A stretch of DNA of 64,000 nucleotides from NCBI RefSeq assembly GCF_037974355.1, contig NZ_CP150235.1:1798001-1862000 (forward strand), in the 5' to 3' direction. Position 1 is the first letter of the stretch. Every line of letters begins with the position of its first letter. The notes beneath the pieces were generated by a model. The model searched no databases, had not been told where the DNA came from, and saw nothing but the letters and a program-made list of their open reading frames with translations. The translations under genes were made by a program, and so were the position numbers. Shown here one piece after another: positions 26,515 to 34,702 of the stretch. The stretch is from Paenibacillus sp. FSL R5-0517 (GTDB lineage: Bacteria > Bacillota > Bacilli > Paenibacillales > Paenibacillaceae).

Positions 26515-28584
26515 ATGTCAACACGAATAACCAAACGTAAAGTTCATACGAAAAATAAGATCCGTAAGGTCTCGCCTTATTGGGCAGCCCTTCTGTCTTT
26601 ATCTGTCATTTCTGTTCCCGGGACAGTGCATGCAGCGACTGATGCAGTAAACATTCGGGATTTGCAGCAGGCAGCACCATGGGCCAAGCAAGCTATTGAA
26701 AGGGCTGCCGAGCAACAGATGATTCTGGCGGACAAAGCAGGGAATTTCAATCCGAGCGCAACGTTAACAAGAGGCGACCTTGCGTATACGCTGGCTCAAC
26801 TATTGGAGTTGAACGTGTTGTCCTCAGTCCAGCTTCCAGATCTGTTATTCAGGGATCTGGATCATAACGCTGAGAATGGAACCTATATTCATGCCCTTCA
26901 AGTGGCAGGAATTATGAATGGTTATCCCGATGGTACGTTTCGTCCTGCCGGTCTGGTAACGAGGGAAGAGCTGGCAACGACAATTATTCGGGCTCTGAAG
27001 GCTAAAGGATATGATCAAACATTAAATTTGACCAAAGAGTTGTCATTTAAGGATACTTCCGATATTAGTGCCTGGGCATTGCCTAGTGTACAACAGGCTG
27101 TTGAATTGGGAATCTTGAAAGGGGACAATGGAAACTTTGCGCCGAAGCGTTCTACCTCCAGACAGGAAATGGCTGTGATCGCACTACGCACAACTGAAGT
27201 CATTCAAGTGCTTGATGAAGCTGCGAAACAAGGGGGTACCAACTCGGAATCCAATCCTGATGAGCCAGGAAAGGGAATTGAGGTGCAGGGTACAACTTCA
27301 GGCGGCAATAGCGCAGGAAACGCAAACAGTAATTCCGGGGTGACACCAGGGAATGGAACTGGAAGTACGGGTGGAGGAGGTGGATCTGCGCCAACTACGC
27401 CAACTACGCCAACGAATCCTTCCACTCCGTCCAATCCAGGTACGGGGAACAGGGCGCCACTGGTTAGTAGTGGCGGTTTGCCTGATCAGGAACTTACACT
27501 AGATCATGCCCCATTGGACTTGGATGTCTCCACGTATTTTAGTGATCCAGATGGTGATGAATTGCAATTCAGTGTCATAACCGGAGATGCAACCATCGTT
27601 TCCTCTACTGTCGTAGAAAAAGTGATTCGACTTGTTCCACAGGCTGCTGGAGAAACAACGTTGACGATCAAAGCAGCTGACGTCCAGGGTGCCAGTGTCA
27701 CGGCACAACTCAACGTTAAGGTACAGGCCAATACGATAAGTCGTCAATTTCCTGATCCATATTTGGCTGGAGCTATTGCGTATTGGTTGCAAAAGGATGT
27801 GGATGATCCACTGACCAAAGATGAATTGGTGGAAGCTCTCATTCAGACCAATGGAGGATTGTATGCCAGAAATGCGGGCATTTCCGATCTGACAGGTGTC
27901 GAGATCTTCAAAGGGCTGAACGTAACTGAAATCGACCTCTCCGGAAATGAAATAAGCAAAGCAGATGCCTCTGGATTTGATCGCTTGAATTGGCTTGATT
28001 TATCCGGTAACGAACTTACGCAAATTAATGTGACAGGACTGGATCAGCTGGAGTATCTGAATCTTGCGAATAATCGACTTGCTTTATTGGATGTGAGCGG
28101 ACTAGACTCCTTGCAAGAACTGGATATGAACAGTAATGAGCTTGTTCATTTACCCGTTGGAATTGCTGGATTACCTGATCTGCAATATCTGGATGTGAGT
28201 AACAATCCCATAACACTGAGAGAAGAGCCTGACTTCACACTGCATCACACGTTGCTGCAACGTTTGGACAGGTATGACTTCGATGATGCGTCTCCTGTAT
28301 TGGTAGAGGCACCTGCGGGTAATACCGCTTATGTTCATGGGGATGAGGTTGAGATTGACCTGTCCTTTATGTTTGAGGATGAAGATGACGTTAGATCAAC
28401 TCTCACACTAGAGGCTGACTCCCCTGATCCACAACTGGCAGATGTCAGAATGATTGGACAGAAACTATACGTTACTGCACTGGGGACGAGTAGTGAGCCT
28501 ATTCGGATTGAGGTGAAAGCTACCGACCCTCTGGGCAGAACCGGTGTAGGTCACGTGTACGTTGATCTGAGAGGAATAGAGTAG
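26515..28584 (+). CDS. S-layer-homology surface protein with leucine-rich repeats
   Basis: This 689-residue secreted protein has, in order, a basic signal peptide ending near residue 40 (TVHAATDA) and three SLH domains (about 45-105, 110-165, 170-225), each with an F/R-D-x..W/Y..A pattern. They anchor it to pyruvylated cell-wall polymer. A Gly/Ser/Pro linker with TTPTTPTNPSTPSNPG (about 240-315) follows, then a cadherin/Ig-like beta domain (about 320-405). Next come internalin-type leucine-rich repeats (about 430-590, e.g. LNWLDLSGNELTQINVTGL) and a final Ig-like domain. Such LRRs bind proteins or glycans. The ribosome site GGGAGG is 11 bases before ATG 26515. Confidence 0.9.
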   Translation: MSTRITKRKVHTKNKIRKVSPYWAALLSLSVISVPGTVHAATDAVNIRDLQQAAPWAKQAIERAAEQQMILADKAGNFNPSATLTRGDLAYTLAQLLELNVLSSVQLPDLLFRDLDHNAENGTYIHALQVAGIMNGYPDGTFRPAGLVTREELATTIIRALKAKGYDQTLNLTKELSFKDTSDISAWALPSVQQAVELGILKGDNGNFAPKRSTSRQEMAVIALRTTEVIQVLDEAAKQGGTNSESNPDEPGKGIEVQGTTSGGNSAGNANSNSGVTPGNGTGSTGGGGGSAPTTPTTPTNPSTPSNPGTGNRAPLVSSGGLPDQELTLDHAPLDLDVSTYFSDPDGDELQFSVITGDATIVSSTVVEKVIRLVPQAAGETTLTIKAADVQGASVTAQLNVKVQANTISRQFPDPYLAGAIAYWLQKDVDDPLTKDELVEALIQTNGGLYARNAGISDLTGVEIFKGLNVTEIDLSGNEISKADASGFDRLNWLDLSGNELTQINVTGLDQLEYLNLANNRLALLDVSGLDSLQELDMNSNELVHLPVGIAGLPDLQYLDVSNNPITLREEPDFTLHHTLLQRLDRYDFDDASPVLVEAPAGNTAYVHGDEVEIDLSFMFEDEDDVRSTLTLEADSPDPQLADVRMIGQKLYVTALGTSSEPIRIEVKATDPLGRTGVGHVYVDLRGIE

Positions 28585-28626
28585 CGTAACTTAGAACAGC
28601 ATATGTGAACTAATGCAAGTTACATC

Positions 28627-28665
28627 AACGTGCCTTCCTATATGGAAGGTTCGTTGTTTTTATTT
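28627..28665 (+). terminator. Terminator after the SLH gene
   Basis: A CCTTCC/GGAAGG stem, extended by AACG/CGTT across a two-base internal loop, is followed by GTTTTTATTTT. Confidence 0.8.
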
Positions 28666-28740
28666 TGTGTGAGATAACTTTATGTTAAAATATGCAAGAA
28701 ATGAATGAGGCTGTGAGTAATGATGATAGGGGAGAAGAGG

Positions 28741-29166
28741 ATGTCTAAAGGAAATATCAACCCGAGTACTTCAGAGGATTCAGATTATATTCGCCAGCAA
28801 CTTATTGCATTTAATGCTGCACATGTGGGCGCGGAATTAAGGCATCGTTACGCGGAGTTGAATTTCAATATCAAAAATGAGACTGGCGAGATTGTTGCAG
28901 GTGTGATTAGTACACTTTGCTGGAACTGGCTGGAGGTTGATATTCTCTGGGTTGATTCTGAACAGCGGCATCGGGGATATGGTTCACAGTTGTTGCTTAA
29001 AGTTGAGCGAATTGCACGAGAGAAATCTTGTGATTTTGTCATGTTAAATACCTTTTCCTATCAAGCACCAGAATTTTACAAGAAGCACGGATACCAATTG
29101 ATCACAACGATCGAGAATGCACCGACTGGACACAGTCATTATTATTTTAAGAAGGACCTCACGTAA
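28741..29166 (+). CDS. GNAT family N-acetyltransferase
   Basis: This 141-residue small GNAT has its acetyl-CoA loop at EQRHRGYGSQLLLKVE, followed by CDFVMLNTFSYQAPEFYKKHGY, the family's beta5-alpha4 end. The Q/R-x-x-G-x-G spacing is normal. ATG 28741 lies seven bases after GGGGAG and is preferred. An in-frame ATG 28720 with a weaker GAGG site would add seven residues. It is followed within 40 bp by a second GNAT, possibly co-transcribed. Substrate unknown. Confidence 0.82.
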   Translation: MSKGNINPSTSEDSDYIRQQLIAFNAAHVGAELRHRYAELNFNIKNETGEIVAGVISTLCWNWLEVDILWVDSEQRHRGYGSQLLLKVERIAREKSCDFVMLNTFSYQAPEFYKKHGYQLITTIENAPTGHSHYYFKKDLT

Positions 29167-29206
29167 GAGAACATACGCGAAATAGGATAAAATCAGGAGG
29201 ATGACG

Positions 29207-29641
29207 ATGGTTACCATTAAAGAAATCGGACTTGAAGACTTACCATCACTAAGCCAGCTATACAATGAGTTGATGGGAACGCCTACCAATGAGCAGCAGA
29301 TGAAAAAGATGTTCCATTACATACAGCAGAATCCCCATTATCATGTGCTTGGTGCGTTTTACAATGGCAAACTGGTTGGGTCCGTTATGGGGATTGAGTG
29401 TATGGATCTGGTGGGTCCATGCAAACCATTCATGGTTGTGGAGAATGTGATTGTATCGGATCAGGTGCGCAGGCAGGGCATTGGGCAGAGATTGATGCTC
29501 CAGATTGAGCGTATTGCCAAAGATCTGGGTTGTGGTTACATGATTCTGGTGTCTGGCGATCAGCGCAAGGAAGCGCATATATTTTATGAGAAGCTGGGTT
29601 TCAAGGATGAGAAGGTTCAGGGTTACCGGAAGCATCTTTAA
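29207..29641 (+). CDS. GNAT family N-acetyltransferase
   Basis: This 144-residue GNAT is related in layout to the one before it. The beta4 strand FMVVENVIVSDQVRRQGIGQ carries the acetyl-CoA loop, and CGYMILVSGDQRKEAHIFYE supplies the C-terminal half. ATG 29207 is six bases after AGGAGG; the ATG at 29201 abuts the site and is unlikely. The inverted-repeat element begins 18 bp after its stop, so its 3' untranslated region is that element. Confidence 0.83.
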   Translation: MVTIKEIGLEDLPSLSQLYNELMGTPTNEQQMKKMFHYIQQNPHYHVLGAFYNGKLVGSVMGIECMDLVGPCKPFMVVENVIVSDQVRRQGIGQRLMLQIERIAKDLGCGYMILVSGDQRKEAHIFYEKLGFKDEKVQGYRKHL

Positions 29642-29658
29642 AAAACCATTCAAGAGGT

Positions 29659-29826
29659 TGTTCAAAAAGTGCAATTTTGATTACGAAGAATGCCTGGTGG
29701 CATCTCAGCATCGAATATGGAATTCAGCCGAAATGTCCGTTGCTCACGTAGTTTTCTCTACGCTCTGCTACTCCATTTCTAGCTTCATCCCATCTTCTTG
29801 GTACTGAAAACCGCACTTTTTGAACA
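29659..29826. repeat. 168-bp element with 14-bp terminal inverted repeats (MITE-like)
   Basis: Perfect 14-bp termini TGTTCAAAAAGTGC (29659-29672) and GCACTTTTTGAACA (29813-29826) enclose about 140 bp without a credible gene. A truncated left-end copy occurs at 3476-3507. I recall near-identical sequences scattered between genes in Paenibacillus genomes, but this needs a search. The open frame at 29586-29807 runs across the element and is not convincing. Confidence 0.75.
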
Positions 29827-29932
29827 CATAATTCAAGTGAGAATTTTTTACACAAGTGGAAGGATTACTTAAGGAATATGGCGAATAAGGCATAGTCTTA
29901 ACAAATGAAACGAATAAGAGGGAGGCACTCTC

Positions 29933-30355
29933 GTGCTCAAAAAATGGGCTAATGTTTTCATGATTCTGAGCCTGGTATTCGCCGTATGTTCCCCAACCTC
30001 CTATGCTGCCGCCAAAACGGTTAAGGTCACCGTGACGTTGGTGAGCGCAGAGCTTGTCGAGAACAACTCTGTCGGTAATGAATGGGCCATCGGAGCAAGT
30101 GTGAATGGCAAAGTTCTGGAAGAGGGTTCATCGGTCACCTTAAATCTGAAGTCTACAGGTACGTTGAAACTGGAGGCCGTCGCTGAAGAACAGGACAAAA
30201 TTCCCGATTACGGGAGTAAAAGTACCAACGTCAAACTATCTTCGTTCTCCAAGTCAACCAACAAGACGCTTTCTGTGGTGGTGACCGAGAACAGAGGTCG
30301 GTATTCTGGTAACACAGCGACTTGGGCGTTCAAATTTAAGATTAGCAAGAAGTGA
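29933..30355 (+). CDS. Small secreted protein, unknown
   Basis: This 140-residue protein has a clear signal peptide: MLKKW, a hydrophobic core VFMILSLVFAVC, and cleavage near SYAAA (about residue 27). The mature part of about 113 residues is rich in K, T, V and S and looks all-beta. It is probably a single extracellular beta-sandwich. The start is GTG 29933, seven to eight bases after GGGAGG. It stands alone between the MITE-like element and its own terminator. No family recognised. Confidence 0.72.
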   Translation: MLKKWANVFMILSLVFAVCSPTSYAAAKTVKVTVTLVSAELVENNSVGNEWAIGASVNGKVLEEGSSVTLNLKSTGTLKLEAVAEEQDKIPDYGSKSTNVKLSSFSKSTNKTLSVVVTENRGRYSGNTATWAFKFKISKK

Positions 30356-30375
30356 ATAGGTACCAAACGTGTGAT

Positions 30376-30401
30376 AAAAGGGAGCCGAGCTCTCTTTTTT
30401 T
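30376..30401 (+). terminator. Rho-independent terminator
   Basis: A 10-bp stem (30376-30385 with 30389-30398, one G-U pair) runs into TTTTTT. Confidence 0.85.
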
Positions 30402-30533
30402 ATGTGTAAATAATTGGTGATCTGAAGGATGATAACGTTTCGAGCTACGCTGATCTTTGTTAAACTAATGAAAGTATCAGATCAAAATTTAAGATGAAAT
30501 ATTCAAAATAATACATAGGAGGTTAACACAATC

Positions 30534-31754
30534 ATGCGTATCGTAGATAACATTAAAGTCTGGGGGGAGCCGCTGGAGAACGCCGTAAGTCAGGCGGTGA
30601 CTTGCTCGCAATATGGAGATGTCTTGGGTGTGGCTCTGATGGCCGACCACCACAAAGGTTACTCGCAACCCATCGGTGGGGTTGTCGCTTATCGGAATAT
30701 GATCAGTCCGTCAGGTGTCGGATATGATATTGCCTGTGGTAACAAGGCTGTGCGCACCAACCTGATGTGGGATGATATTCGGGATCAGATTGTGACGATT
30801 ATGGATGACATCAATTCGAATATATCTTTCGGCGTGGGTCGTAACAATCCAACACCCGTGGATCATGAACTGTTCGACGACGCGAGCTGGAAGCTGTTTG
30901 ATACCATTGAACCGGGATTACAGCATAAGCTGAAGACGCTCGCACGCAACCAACTTGGAACCGTAGGCAGTGGCAATCATTTCGTGGATATTTTTGTAGA
31001 AGAGGCCACGGGAAAGGTGTGGATCGCGAATCATTTTGGCAGCCGCGGGTTCGGTCACAAAGTGGCGAGTGGGTTCCTTAACCTTGCCGCAGGGCGTCAG
31101 TTCAGTGGCAAAGCGCCGGGTGAATCCATGGATCAACCGCCTACGTTGTTTAACCTGAACAGCGAAATGGGTGATATGTATTGGGATGGAATGACTCTGG
31201 CGGGCAGATACGCTTATGCAGGACGTGATTATGTCATTGAACAGGTGCTTGGAATTCTCGGGGCAAATGCTGAATACACCGTACATAACCATCACAACTT
31301 TGCCTGGAAAGAACAGCATATGGGTGAAGAGGTCGTCGTGGTTCGCAAAGGTGCAACGCCACTGGCACCTGGGCAGCTCGGTTTTGTCGGAGGTAGTATG
31401 GGTGATATCTCGGTGATTGTGGAGGGGATCCACAGTGAAGAAAATACCGAGTCATTCCGCAGCACCGTGCATGGGGCAGGGCGCACGATGAGCCGAACCC
31501 AGGCGGCTGGCAAAATGAATTACAAGCTGCGCACACGCATGGGCGGTGAGATTAGCGAAGCACAGATGCATGAGGCGATTCGTGCTTACGGCGTTGAACT
31601 GCGGGGAGCGGGCACGGACGAAAGTCCGTTTGTGTATAAGAAACTGCAAGACGTACTGAACGCACATGCGAATACGCTGAAAATCAACCATGTGCTACGT
31701 CCCGTTGGTGTCGCCATGGCCGGAGGTAATGAATTCGATCCGTATAAGGATTAG
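30534..31754 (+). CDS. rtcB: RtcB-family RNA ligase
   Basis: This 406-residue RtcB enzyme joins 2',3'-cyclic-phosphate or 3'-phosphate RNA ends to 5'-OH ends using GTP and Mn2+. Metal-binding segments include GVGYDIACGNKA, GTVGSGNHFVDI, and VHNHHNFAWKE. The histidine of VHGAGRTMSR is the one expected to be guanylylated. In bacteria RtcB repairs RNA cut under stress or by toxins. AGGAGG precedes ATG 30534. No RtcR-like activator or RtcA cyclase is nearby. A DUF4272 gene follows 50 bp later and may be co-expressed. Confidence 0.92.
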   Translation: MRIVDNIKVWGEPLENAVSQAVTCSQYGDVLGVALMADHHKGYSQPIGGVVAYRNMISPSGVGYDIACGNKAVRTNLMWDDIRDQIVTIMDDINSNISFGVGRNNPTPVDHELFDDASWKLFDTIEPGLQHKLKTLARNQLGTVGSGNHFVDIFVEEATGKVWIANHFGSRGFGHKVASGFLNLAAGRQFSGKAPGESMDQPPTLFNLNSEMGDMYWDGMTLAGRYAYAGRDYVIEQVLGILGANAEYTVHNHHNFAWKEQHMGEEVVVVRKGATPLAPGQLGFVGGSMGDISVIVEGIHSEENTESFRSTVHGAGRTMSRTQAAGKMNYKLRTRMGGEISEAQMHEAIRAYGVELRGAGTDESPFVYKKLQDVLNAHANTLKINHVLRPVGVAMAGGNEFDPYKD

Positions 31755-31756
31755 TC

Positions 31757-31795
31757 ATATATGTTCAACTGAACATTTACACGATAACGGAGAGG
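31757..31795 (+). repeat. Left end of the foldback repeat, copy C
   Basis: About 39 bases match the left terminus of copy B (ATATATGTTCAACT, then ACATTTACACGATAAC, then GAGAGG). Nothing of the remaining element is present. Its GGAGAGG serves as the ribosome site of the next gene. Confidence 0.7.
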
Positions 31796-31804
31796 GTGGA
31801 CTTC

Positions 31805-32983
31805 ATGAGAAATTGTGCAATATACAGCTCTCAGTTTGACCTGGATCAGCTGTTTGAAGTGATTCAATCCATTTATCCTGAGGGTACGATTAAACGCAGG
31901 GAAGACAAGACCCATATTCAAGTGACTCAGAAAAAATGGCTGAGTAAAAAAACCAAAGGTTTTAATATCATGACCAGCCAGACACATCCTGAGGAATTTA
32001 CGACCATGATTCAGGGGATGCTTGGATTTTTGAGTCAGATTGAGGGGCGCAATGCTTCGCTCCAGGAAAAGGTATTGATTAAATGTTCCACACTGAACAT
32101 GGTGATTGGTATTGAGACAGAAGAGGATATCTCGGAAGAATTCTTCGGCGAATTGCTGCGCTTGGCGGATGCTCTGGATGCCGTCATTTTCTGGGGAGGA
32201 GGATCTCTGCTGAATGCACATGGCCAGTTATTGCTGGACGTGAATGGAGAATCTGAGGTGGAGGATTACACGGTGACAGCGCACACCAGTTTCCTGGACG
32301 ATGCTGGAACCCAGACAGAGTCTGCAATTCAACGTAAAGCCCGTTCAGAGCAACGGTTGACGGAACAAGGCATTCCTTATAATGCGAACTTGCCTGCAAG
32401 GGCCGGAGAAGAGCACACCACCATTCGGAGTAAAGAGGAAGTCGCGCGCCGTGCGGTAGCCTTGTGTCTTGCCGCGCTTAAGGGAGAGTGTCTGGGAGCA
32501 GGCGAAAGCGCGGAGGATACCGCAGCTCTGGTTCAGGAAGTGATCGACAAGTATGAGGCTGAATCCGTTTTTTCACCCGTAGAGAAGAGGTTTATCGACC
32601 AACACGGAGCGGAGCAGCGGGAGATCATCGCCTTCTCTTGGGGATATGAAGCGTACCACGTGATGTTGTGGGCGCTTGGTTATGTGGAGGAATTGGGTGC
32701 ACCAACGGTGTTGTGTAACGTAGGGAAGGATGTCGGTTATTTGCAACAGAAGGACAGCTTTGCCGACTTTCTCTCCGATGCATCTCTGCGTAGCAAGAGC
32801 GAGATTCTGGATGAAGCAGATCTGATCTACCGTTATAACTGGGTGTGTGTGGATAGTCGTGTCAATGACAAAACACCTCCCGCTGGCTTGAATGGTGGAG
32901 TGGCTTATGAACGTCACCGTGCTTTGAACTGGCTGATCTGTTATCTGGATCAGGAGTGGGATGATGTGCGTACAGATACGTAG
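31805..32983 (+). CDS. DUF4272 domain protein
   Basis: This 392-residue cytoplasmic protein has a C-terminal DUF4272 (PF14094) region from about residue 195. It begins RSKEEVARRAVALCLAALKG and includes FSWGYEAYHVMLWALGYVEE and a final RALNWLICYLDQEWDDV. The N-terminal half (FWGGGSLLNAHGQLLLD and before) is also typical of long members. No activity is known for the family. ATG 31805 is nine bases after GGAGAGG, which belongs to the copy C repeat; GTG 31796 is too close. It follows rtcB, and a terminator lies at 33004. Confidence 0.8.
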   Translation: MRNCAIYSSQFDLDQLFEVIQSIYPEGTIKRREDKTHIQVTQKKWLSKKTKGFNIMTSQTHPEEFTTMIQGMLGFLSQIEGRNASLQEKVLIKCSTLNMVIGIETEEDISEEFFGELLRLADALDAVIFWGGGSLLNAHGQLLLDVNGESEVEDYTVTAHTSFLDDAGTQTESAIQRKARSEQRLTEQGIPYNANLPARAGEEHTTIRSKEEVARRAVALCLAALKGECLGAGESAEDTAALVQEVIDKYEAESVFSPVEKRFIDQHGAEQREIIAFSWGYEAYHVMLWALGYVEELGAPTVLCNVGKDVGYLQQKDSFADFLSDASLRSKSEILDEADLIYRYNWVCVDSRVNDKTPPAGLNGGVAYERHRALNWLICYLDQEWDDVRTDT

Positions 32984-33003
32984 AACACAACATACAACAA
33001 TGC

Positions 33004-33045
33004 AAATACCCCGATAGCCGCTCAAATACGGTTAAAGGGGTGTTT
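33004..33045 (+). terminator. Terminator after the DUF4272 gene
   Basis: An outer stem AAATACCCC/GGGGTGTTT encloses an inner TAGCCG/CGGTTA stem. The 3' arm ends in TTT. It lies between convergent genes. Confidence 0.7.
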
Positions 33046-33133
33046 GGCGTGTGGTTCTGTGTGGACACAAACTTTATTCCATGCATGCTTCAATATGTGT
33101 ATTCACACATATTTACCACCATATATTCTGCTT

Positions 33134-34174
33134 TTATCCGCTATGCCTGCCGAACTGTTCACGGATGATGACGTCAGCAAGAATCAACTTTTTCTCGACG
33201 TTGCTTTCTGGATTCGCTATGCGCCATAACATCTGATCCACCGCACGCGCACCGAGCAATTCCTTGTTCACATTGACTGTAGCCAGTAATGGGATATGGT
33301 CGTATAGATTATCAAATCCCGTGACAACGCACTGATCGGGTACACGAATCCCCATACTCTCAAGGGCTTCTATGGTATATAGCCCATAAAAGTCATTCGC
33401 ACATACAAACACTTCAGGCAGATTATCCTCATGGATTACCGAAGTGAACGTCTGGCGGAACTCATCCAATGCCTGATTGCTCAGCTCGGGAATCTGACTT
33501 ATTTCCATCCCATGGCCCATAAGTACAGAAGTGTATGCAATCCAGCGTTCATAGAAGCTTTGAGCATCCCCGATATTTCCAACGAACTGGAAAGTTTTGA
33601 AGCCCTTGCGGAGCAAATAGAGCATGATCTCCCGCATGGATGCAAAGTTATCGGTGAATATGCTATCACTGTGAAAAACAGGGTCCAGATGATCGACCAT
33701 TACAACCGGAATACTGAGCCGCTTGATTTCAAGCAGAATCGGGGTCGAGATCGAGCCAACGGTAATGATTCCACGAATGGCATCCGGGTTGAGTAGGGTG
33801 AATAGCTGGTCTGCGGATGGTTCCGTCAAGGTTAGAATATTAATGCCTTTTTGGTTCAGCTTGGAAGAAATCCCGTTAAAGACGGGTCCCCAGTATACGG
33901 AGTCCTGATTTTGGTATCGAACATTGGGAAACAAAATTAAGATGGTACCGCTTGAACGTGTGTTTTTCGAGTCATGTGATGATTCACTGTTGTGAGACAG
34001 TTCACCAGACAAGAGGCTGTTATCTTTGAAATACCCAAGTTTGCCAGCGGCCTTGAGAATGACATCCCTCGTCTGATCGCTGACTCCCGATTTTCCAGAT
34101 AAAGCTCGTGACACCGCGAATTTCGACAAACCTGTAAAATGTGCAATCTCCTGAATTGTTACCTTCGTTTTCAT
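33134..34174 (-). CDS. LacI family transcriptional regulator of the sugar operon
   Basis: This 346-residue LacI/GalR regulator has the N-terminal helix-turn-helix TIQEIAHFTGLSKFAVSRAL and hinge (ILKAAGKLGY). A periplasmic-binding-type sugar-sensing core follows, ending VNKELLGARAVDQMLWRIANP. ATG 34174, seven bases after AAGGA, is preferred; ATG 34177 is also possible, and the open frame further upstream is not coding. It is divergent from the solute-binding-protein operon across 528 bp and probably controls it through the inverted repeats at 34537-34590. The effector sugar is unknown. Confidence 0.9.
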   Translation of the reverse strand: MKTKVTIQEIAHFTGLSKFAVSRALSGKSGVSDQTRDVILKAAGKLGYFKDNSLLSGELSHNSESSHDSKNTRSSGTILILFPNVRYQNQDSVYWGPVFNGISSKLNQKGINILTLTEPSADQLFTLLNPDAIRGIITVGSISTPILLEIKRLSIPVVMVDHLDPVFHSDSIFTDNFASMREIMLYLLRKGFKTFQFVGNIGDAQSFYERWIAYTSVLMGHGMEISQIPELSNQALDEFRQTFTSVIHEDNLPEVFVCANDFYGLYTIEALESMGIRVPDQCVVTGFDNLYDHIPLLATVNVNKELLGARAVDQMLWRIANPESNVEKKLILADVIIREQFGRHSG

Positions 34175-34377
34175 CATACCATCCTTACACTCGTAATTCT
34201 GCCGTATTCCTTGTTTGGAGCGATATCCAACTGATTCTAGTATAGCATGATGTATTTCTCTTAATCTAATAACGGACAGAGAATTCAAAATGTTAGAGAA
34301 GCACAGCATTTCAGGATACGCAATCCACGTGAAGATAAGCACATTTTCAGATAGAATGACGAATTTTGTCTGTAAAA

Positions 34378-34416
34378 TTATTATTTTGTTATTATTTAAA
34401 AATAACAAAATAATAA
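34378..34416. repeat. Perfect 16-bp inverted repeat in the divergent control region
   Basis: TTATTATTTTGTTATT (34378-34393) and its exact complement (34401-34416) flank a seven-base centre. It is AT-only except one G/C per arm. It could be an operator or a cruciform-forming site. The rest of 34178-34536 is AT-rich and shows no gene. Confidence 0.75.
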
Positions 34417-34536
34417 AAGTTATATTTATGGTTTTAATAAGGTGTACTTAGGAACAAGGATTTTAGTAAGTGTAAAAACAGGGTTTTAACCATATTATCA
34501 GCATTTTATCAGAATAAATAGAAAATGTTAACAATA

Positions 34537-34590
34537 AAAATGTTGACGCTTACATTTTGCTGTGTTAAATTTTGTTTGTCAAAAACAAAC
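34537..34590 (+). promoter_or_regulatory. Promoter with overlapping cre/LacI-type operators
   Basis: The -35 box TTGACG (34543-34548) and -10 box TAAATT (34566-34571) are 17 bp apart. AAAATGT (34537-34543) and ACATTTT (34552-34558) form an inverted repeat over the -35. Its minus strand (34555-34541) fits the CcpA cre consensus at 14 of 15 positions. A second repeat, GTTTGT-N5-ACAAAC (34574-34590), covers the expected start site. Both positions suit repression. Confidence 0.7.
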
Positions 34591-34702
34591 GATAAAATAA
34601 CAAATGGTGGTGATTGTTTATTTTTTGATTGGTTTCTGAGTGGGGTTAGCGATTTAGGGTGAACCATGATTGGTATACACATTCGGGGAGGTTGTTAAAA
34701 AC

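Noticed and set aside
2925..29641. Six GNAT genes taken as a gene-amplification cluster
   Set aside because: They are dispersed, differ in length and sequence, and GNATs are simply abundant in these genomes.
29586..29807. 73-residue open frame over the MITE-like element
   Set aside because: It begins inside the GNAT gene in another frame and merely crosses the repeat.
34178..34408. Upstream extension of the LacI frame (77 extra codons)
   Set aside because: Family proteins start at the helix-turn-helix; the extension covers part of the 16-bp palindrome and lacks a ribosome site.
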